Assembly (NCBI RefSeq): GCF_000756615.1
Contig: NZ_CP009288.1
Span: forward strand, 2,604,001 to 2,668,000
Source: Paenibacillus durus
GTDB taxonomy: Bacteria; Bacillota; Bacilli; Paenibacillales; Paenibacillaceae
Reading direction: 5' to 3'
Length of the DNA stretch: 64,000 bases
Shown one piece after another: positions 1 to 9,000 of this stretch. The notes below the pieces were generated by a model. The model was not told where the DNA came from, searched no databases, and saw only the letters and a list, made by a program, of their open reading frames with translations. How positions within the stretch are numbered: position 1 is the stretch's first letter; each line of letters starts with the position of its first letter. Made by a program: the position numbers and the translations under genes.

Positions 1-2
1 AC

Positions 3-3000
3 CCGCAGGAACGGCTGTTCCTGGAAGTAGCCTGGGAGTGTATGGAGGATGGAGGATATACACGGGAATCGTTGAAAAAGGATGGATATGGAAATCGTAT
101 CGGCGTATTTGTAGGCGCAACGTTCAACAATTACCAGCTTTATATGGCCGAAGCAGCATACCAGGCCGGTCAGGATATGTTTATGGCGAACAGCCAGATC
201 TTTTCGATTGCTAATCGTGTCTCTTATGTTATGAACTTTACAGGCCCAAGCCTGACAGTAGATACTGCCTGCGCATCCTCGCTTTATGCCGTTCATTTGG
301 CTTGTGAAAGCATTCGTAACGGACAATCCAAAATGGCCATTGCCGGTGGAGTGAATTTATCTCTTCATCCAAGCAAGTATATTACACTATCCCAGGGGCA
401 ATTCAATGCTGCGGATGGCAGATGCAGGGCCTTCTGTGAAGGCGGTACAGGTTATGTTCCGTCGGAGGCTGTAGGCGCAATTTTCTTGAAGCCGCTGAAG
501 GATGCCATACAAGACGGGGATCAAATCTATGGTGTTATCAAAGGAACTGCTGTCAGTCATGGCGGAAGAACAAACGGGTATACCGTACCAAGCCCGGTCT
601 CTCAATCTTTGGCAATAGAAGAGGCTTTGCTGAGAAGTGAAATTGATCCTCGTACAATTAGCTGTATTGAAGCCCATGGAACAGGAACCGCTTTGGGAGA
701 TCCGATTGAGATCACCGGGCTGACGGATGTCTATAAAAAATATACAAATGAAACAGGATTTTGCGCTATTTCCTCTATTAAATCGAATATTGGACATGCA
801 GAAGCTGCTGCGGGAATTGCGCAGGTTACAAAAATCCTATTACAACTGAAGCATCAAACACTTGTCAAAAATATAATGCACGGGGAAGGTCTGAATCCAA
901 ATATTGATTTTTCTAAAACTCCTTTTGTTGTACAGGAGAAGACAGAACATTGGAAACGGCCGGTAGTAGATGGACAGGAGGTTCCAAGAAGGGCGGGAAT
1001 CTCATCGTTTGGGGCCGGAGGCTCCAATGCGCACGTGGTGCTTGAAGAATATATTCCTGTAGAGCATGAAGCGGCCTCTGTTGCCGTTACCCCGGAGAAG
1101 CCAGCAATCATTGTGCTGTCGGCAAAGAATGAGGAACGGCTGAAAGAGCAGGTACGGAGATTGCTGACCGCCATGGAGGAACAGCCATGGACGGAGGCAG
1201 ACCTTGCAGATATAGCTTACACCCTCCAGGTAGGGCGCGAAGCCATGGAAGAGCGTATGGGATTGATTGTAGAAAGCATCGGGGAACTCAAGGAGAAACT
1301 GCGGGGCTTTGCGGCAGGACAGGATGGGATTGAGCATGTATACCGCGGGAAAGTTAAGCAAAATAAGGGAACCTCAGCTATTTTTGCAGCGGATGAAGAT
1401 ATGCAAAAAGCCATCGATTCCTGGATGATCAAAGGGAAATATTCGAAGCTTTTAGATTTATGGGTCAGGGGAGTAATGATCGACTGGAACAAACTCTATG
1501 GCTCGGCTAAACGAAGAAAGATCAGCCTTCCTACCTACCCTTTTGCCAAAGAACGCTATTGGGTAGATAAAGTCGGTGAACATAACGGCAATAACCGGGT
1601 GGCCTCTACCGAAGCCTCCGTTATTCACCCTTTACTGCACCGGAATACGTCCGACCTTTCGGAACAAAGATTTACTTCAACCTTCACGGGCAAGGAGTTT
1701 TTCGTGGAGAACGATATGGTTAATGGGCAGAGGATTGTACCCGGAGCAGCATATCTTGAGATGGCCCGGGCTGCGGTTGAGTATGGTGCGGGAGCATGGA
1801 AAGAGGAGCAGGCCGGAATACGGCTAAAGGATATCGTTTGGGCTCAGCCTGCCGTTGTGGGGAATCAGCCGGTGCAGCTGAACATTGGCCTGTTCCCGGA
1901 GGAAAACGGAGAGATTGCTTATGAGATATATAGTGATGAACCGGAAAAGGCAGATGCCAAGCAGCTCGTATACAGTCAGGGAATAGCCGTACCCTGCCCG
2001 CTTCCGAAAGCCCCGGCTTTGGATCTACAAGCGGTACAGAAGGTGTGCAGCAGAAGTATCCTTTCAGCTGAAGGGTTTAAAGCCGGAGCTGCCGGTCATG
2101 ATTTGACCCGCTATGGGATAGAGAGCGTGCATACAGGAGAAGGGCAGATTCTGGCAAAGCTTGGTTTACCATCTCCGGCATCGGATACGGAAAGCCGGTT
2201 CATTCTGCATCCGGGGCTGATGAATGCTGCGTTAAAGGCATCTTCCGCGCTGACAACCGGTACAGTGGATGACAAGCCCCGCCTGCCTTTGGCACTTCAA
2301 GAGCTGGAGATTTTCAGCACATGCACCTCGAAGATGTGGGCGTTCATCCAGTACAGTCATGGCGGCAAGGCAGAGGATATGGAGCAGAAGTTCGATATTG
2401 ACCTTTGTGATGACACCGGAATGGTTTGTGTACGGATGAAAGCACTTATAACCAGGTCTTTGAATGGAGCGATGGGGCAGATTGAGCCAGCAACTATTGG
2501 AACACTTTTACTTGAGCCCAGCTGGAAAGAACAAGCGGCAGTAGAGGGATCTGGAGATTCCGGTTACAGTCGTCACTTGGTAGCGCTCTGTGAAATCGGC
2601 GGTATCACGCGCGAAGACCTGGAAGGGGAAATGGCGGGCACCCAATGCATTGTCTTACAATCCGCGCAAGAAGAACTGGATCAACGCTTTCAGGACTATG
2701 CTGCACGGATGTTTGACGAAGTGAAGAGTATCCTTAAGGCCAAGCCCAAAGGAAAGGTACTTATTCAGATTGTAGTTCCAGCCCAGGGCCGGGAGCAGCT
2801 TTTCCGTGCTCTTTCAGGGATACTCCATACGGCGCAGTTTGAAAATCCCAAGGTGGCGGGTCAGCTTATTGAAGTAGAACCGGAAGAAGATGCAGGAAGC
2901 CTTATAGCCAAGCTGAATGAGAATAGCCGCAGCCTGGCGGATACACAGGTTCAATATAAAGACGGAAAACGCCGGGTGGCTGTATGGCGCGAGATCAGCG

Positions 3001-6000
3001 CAGGAACATCTGGAGTGAAGCCGTTATGGAAAGACCATGGAATCTATTTGATTACGGGGGGCGCAGGGGGCCTTGGGCTTATATTTGCCAGCGAAATTGC
3101 CGGTAAAGTCAAGCCTGCGACGCTGATTTTGACAGGCAGATCCCCGCTTAACGAGGACAAGCAGTCTAAGTTAAAGGCGCTTGAGGCTGCCGGTGCGCGA
3201 GTGGAATACAGAAGAGTCGATGTGGTCCGCAAAGAGGAAGTGGCGGCTTTAATCCAGGGCATCCGGGAAGATTATGGAGCCCTCCACGGAATTATTCACG
3301 GCGCAGGGATCATACGGGATAATTTCATCCTGAGAAAAACAAAAGAGGAGCTGCAAGCCGTGATGGCTCCCAAGGTTAGCGGACTGGTAAACCTGGATGA
3401 GGCAAGCCGGGACTTGCCGCTGGACTTCTTCATTTTCTTCTCATCCATGACCGGGGCTGTCGGTAATGTCGGCCAGGCGGATTATGCTATGGCTAATGCG
3501 TTCATGGATGCTTATGCAGGCTACCGGAACAGCCTGGTGCTGTTAAAGCAGCGCCCGGGACGGACACTCTCCATCAATTGGCCCTTATGGAAAGAGGGCG
3601 GAATGCATGTGGATGAAGAGACCGAGAAAGTGATGATGAAGGATTTCGGGATCGCCGCCATGCGGACAGGGACCGGTGTTCAGGCGTTATACCATTCCTT
3701 TGCCTCTGGAAGTGATCGAGTCATGGTCATGGAGGGGAATCCGGTACGATTAAAGGAAAAATTTTTGTTGGAATCTCCAGCTTGGCCGGAAACAGAGGTT
3801 CCCTGCCTTACAGAAGATCAGGATATGGGCACTTTGCCGGAGCAAGTGCAGGAGGATTGCATAAGAAGAATCGCCCGGCTGCTTCAAACGGGTACCGAAG
3901 AAATTGATCCTGATGCAGAGTGGAAGGACTATGGACTTGATGTGGTGGCCCTGACCGGGCTGGTTAACGAATTGAACCAAACGTATGGACTCGACTGGAC
4001 CTATGATATCTTTCTAGAATATCCGACCCTCCACAGCCTGACAGACTATCTTCTGGAGACTTGCAGAGACCGCTTGACCCGCCCATTGGGAGGGAACGTT
4101 TCAAGCACACCTGCTGCTCAAGCTGTTTCTGTTTCGGCTGTTGATCCAGAATTATTGAAGGAAAAAACCCTGCACCAGCTCAAGGTTATGTTTGGCGACA
4201 TTACCAAAATGCGTGTGGACAGCATTGATGGGGAAGAGTCTCTGGAGAGCTATGGCATTGACTCGATTATGATTAATCAGCTGAACCAGAAGCTTGGGGA
4301 TATCTTTGGGGAGCTTTCCAAGACCCTGTTCTATGAATATCAGACCTTGCTGGAATTGGCGGAGTATCTGGTCTCCGACCACTTCCCGGGGTGCTTGAAA
4401 TGGACGGGGCTTACCGAGCGGGTTCAAGCCCTGCCAGAGCGGGTACAAGCCCTGCCGCAGCATGCGGCACAGGGGCATTTCGAGCATGAACTCCCTGTAC
4501 TGGCTTCACGGAAAGCCGGCAGAAGGAAAGCCCGCAGCTTTACCGCCGGGGTGCCCGCCGCTGCCGCTGCAACACGGGAGCCTGTAGCTATTATAGGGAT
4601 CAGCGGACGCTATCCTAAGGCCGGAAACCTGCAGGAATATTGGGATAATCTGCAGCAGGGACAAGACTGCATCACGGAAATTCCGGAAGAACGCTGGTCC
4701 CAGGAAGGGTTCTTCCACCCGGACCCCCAGGAGGCTGCAGCTCAGGGGAAAAGCTACAGCAAGTGGGGAGGCTTTATAGACGGATTTGCGGAATTTGACC
4801 CGCTCTTCTTCAACATTTCCCCTTTGGAAGCCCATAACATGGACCCTCAGGAACGGCTGTTTGTCCAATCCTGCTGGGAGGTATTGGAGGATGCGGGCTA
4901 TACCCGGGAGCAGATCCGGTCGCAATATCACGGCAAGGTGGGTGTCTTTGCGGGGATTACCAAGACCGGCTACGATTTGTACGGCCCGGATTTATGGAAA
5001 CAGGGCGAGAGGGTATTTCCGCACACTTCATTCAGCTCGGTAGCCAACCGGATTTCCTATTTGCTGAACCTGCAAGGTCCCAGCATGCCCATTGATACGA
5101 TGTGTTCTTCGTCATTAACCGCCATTCATGAGGCCTGTGAGCATCTGTATCAGCAGGAATGTGAAATGGCGGTTGCAGGAGGGGTTAACCTTTACCTTCA
5201 TCCTTCCAGCTATGTTGGATTGTGCGCCCAGCAAATGCTTTCGGCAGACGGCCAGTGCAAGAGCTTTGGAAGCGGAGGAAACGGCTTTGTCCCAGGTGAA
5301 GGGGTAGGTTGTGTTCTGTTGAAACCCTTGTCCAGGGCAGTCGCAGACGAGGATCATATTTATGCAGTGATCCGAAGCACCAGCATAAACCACGGCGGCA
5401 AAACCAACGGGTATACGGTGCCAAATCCGGTGGCCCAGGCCGAGCTGATCCGAACGGCGTTTGACAAAGCAGGAATTCATGCGAGGACCGTCAGTTATAT
5501 TGAAGCCCATGGGACAGGGACTGCCCTGGGCGATCCGATAGAAGTCACGGGGCTGACCCAGGCGTTTGGCAGAGATACCGAGGACAGCGGGTTTTGTGCG
5601 ATTGGATCGGTAAAATCAAATATCGGGCATTTGGAGGCGGCTGCGGGGATCGCGGGAGTGACTAAAATCCTCCTGCAAATGAAGCATGGAAAGATAGCGC
5701 CAAGCCTGCATGCGAAGGAATTGAACCCCAATATCCATTTTGCCAAAACTCCCTTTGCCGTACAGCAGGAGCTTGAAGAATGGAAGCGGCCGGTAGTGGA
5801 TGGACAGGAGGTTCCAAGGCGGGCGGGAATCTCATCGTTTGGGGCCGGAGGCTCCAATGCGCACGTGGTGCTTGAAGAATACATTCCTGCAGAGCATGAA
5901 GCGGCCTCAGTTGCCGTTACCCCGGAGAAGCCTGCAATCATTGTGCTATCGGCAAAGAATGAGGAAGGGCTGAAGGAGCAGGTGCGGAGATTGCTGGCCG

Positions 6001-9000
6001 CCATGGAGGAACAGCCATGGACGGAGGCGGACCTTGCAGATATGGCCTATACCCTCCAGGTAGGGCGTGAAGCCATGGAAGAGCGGCTAGGAGTGATGGT
6101 AGACAGCATCGGGCAGCTCAAGGAGAAGCTGCGGAGCTTTGCGGCGGGACAGGATGGGATTGAGAACCTGTACAGAGGGCAGGTAAAACGTAATAAAGAT
6201 ACATTGGCTACTTTGGCTGTGGATGAAGAGATGCAGGAAACGATTGAGAAATGGATTCAACGTGGAAAGTACGGGAAAATTGCAGATCTATGGACGAAAA
6301 GTTTAGCTTTTGATTGGAACAAGCTCTATGGCTCGGCTAAACGGAGAAGAGTCAGCCTGCCCACCTATCCATTTGCAAAGGAACGCTACTGGATAGATGG
6401 AATCGGTGAAAATAACGGCAATAACCGGGTATCCCCTGCGGAGACCTCCGTGATTCATCCTCTGCTGCACCGGAATACGTCCGACCTGCTGGAGCAGAGA
6501 TTTACTTCGACCTTCACGGGCAAGGAGTTTTTCCTGGAAAGCCATGTTGTTAAGGGACAACGGGTTTTACCCGGAGTGGCGTACCTTGAGATGGCCCGGG
6601 CTGCGGTGGAGCATGGGGCAGGGGCATTGATGGAAGAAGAGTCAGGGATAAGACTAAAGAACATCGTTTGGGTCCGGCCTATTATTGCGGGAACCCAGCC
6701 GGTTCAAATCCACATCGGCCTCTTCCCGGAGAAAGATGGAGAGATTTCCTATGAAATCTATAGTGACTTCAGCGATAAGGAACCGGTCATATACAGCCAG
6801 GGCCATGCGGTGCTGAATGTGGCTAAAGAAATCACAGCCCTGAATTTAACTGCCTTGCAGCAACAGTGCAATCAAGGAACTTTTACATCTGCCCAATGCT
6901 ATGAAGCTTTCCGCGCTATAGGGTTTGACTATGGTCCGGGGCATCAAGCAATAGAGAATGTATATTTGGGATCAGGCCAATTGCTGGCTAAACTGTCTTT
7001 GCCCTCATCTGTTTCTGCTACGAGAGGTCAGTTTGTCATTCATCCAAGTTTGGCAGATGCTGCTTTACAGACATCAATGTGCTTAATGATGGGTTCACAT
7101 GAGCTTAAGACAGCGGTACCCTTTGCTTTAGACGAAATTGAAATATTTGGAAGCAGTACCGCTTCGATGTGGGCTTTTGTCAGGTACAGCAGGGGGAGCG
7201 AAGAGGGAGACAAAATCAGGAAGCTTGATGTTGACTTGTGTGATGATAACGGGAATATTTATGTGAAATTGAGAGGATTTACATCCAGAGTGTTTGAAGG
7301 TGATGCGGATTCTGAAGGAGCTTCAGTTAATACCGGTACTTTAATGCTTAAGCCTGGCTGGAATGAACAACAGGTTCTGCAAGGGGATTCGGCGCCTGTT
7401 TATGGCCAACATGTAGTTATACTTTGCGGGCAGGATGAAGCAGCCAGGGAAAAAATTGAAGCTTATATAAACGGAGTCCAGTGTATCATTTTGCAGTCTC
7501 AACAGAGCAACATAGATGAACGATTCCAGATATATACTGTAGAGATCTTTGAGAAAATTCAAAACATTCTGAAAGAAAGACCTAAGGATATGGTGCTGAT
7601 CCAGGTTGTTGTTCCTGCCAGGGAGGAGCTGCAATTTTTATCCGGTTTAACCGGTCTTTTGAAAACGGCTCAACTGGAGAATCCAAAGCTTATAGCGCAG
7701 TTGATTGAAGTAGAAGCATGGGAAGGCTCAGAAGGAATACTTGAGAAGCTGCAAGAGAACAGCGGCAGCCCGGTTGATACTCACATACGATATCAGGAAG
7801 GTAAACGGTTCGTTGCGGCCTGGAGCGAAATCGAAGCGATCCGCGAAACAGCGGAACTTCCATGGAAAGATAGGGGCATATACCTGGTTACAGGCGGCGC
7901 CGGCGGCTTGGGACTTATCTTTGCCAAAGAAATTGCCAGCAAAGTAAAGAATCCTACACTGATTCTCACCGGACGATCCCTGCTCGGCGCGGACAAACAG
8001 GCTAAGCTTGACGAATTAGAGGCATTGGGTGCCCGAGCTCAATACAGACAGCTGGATGTGACTCAACGAGTGGATGTTATTGATTTCATACGAAGCGTCC
8101 AGGCGGAATTCGGAGGCATCAACGGAATCATACACAGTGCTGGTGTAATCAAAGACAATTTCATACTAAGAAAAAATAAAGCAGATCTGCTGGAGGTTCT
8201 GAAGCCTAAAGTTAGCGGGCTGTTGAACCTGGATCACGCGAGCATGGAGCTGCCGCTTGATTTCTTCATTCTATTCTCATCGACAGCAGGGTGCTTTGGC
8301 AATGTAGGCCAGGCTGACTATGCTGCGGCGAATGCTTTTATGGATGCCTATGCCAGATACCGCAATACTTTAATCTTATCGAAGCAACGGCAAGGCCAAA
8401 CCTTATCGATCAATTGGCCTCTGTGGAAAGATGGCGGCATGAGTGTCAACGCAGAAATTGAAAAACAATCGGAACAAAACAAAGGTATAGTTGCCCTGCA
8501 AACTGAAACCGGAATTCAAGCTTTATATAGAAGCATAGCTTCGGGCGAACCGCAGGTGATGGTTATTGAAGGCGATATTAGACATTTTCAGGAAACACTC
8601 GAAAGACAGTTGCCTCCAGCAGAAGTTGTAACAACGAAGCCTGCTGCAGAAGCGGCAAAAGGAGTACCTGTTATAGAACAACATTTGCTTCATGAGAAAG
8701 CTGTAAATTACTTTAAAACGCTGCTTTCATCCGTGATTAAACTGCCTCCTCACCGTATTGAGGCAGATGCGCCCATGGAAAAGTACGGCATAGATTCTAT
8801 CATGGCCATGGAATTGACCAATAAATTGGAAAAGCCTTTTGGTTCATTATCCAGAACCTTGTTTTTTGAATATCAAAGCATTCAAGAACTAACCGGGTAT
8901 TTTCTTGAAGCCCATCGGGATAAATTAATAGAACTTTTAGGAATTAAAGAGAAAACAATTGAGGACGGCAAAAATTCAAAGAAAAATGTTGCAGAACCGG

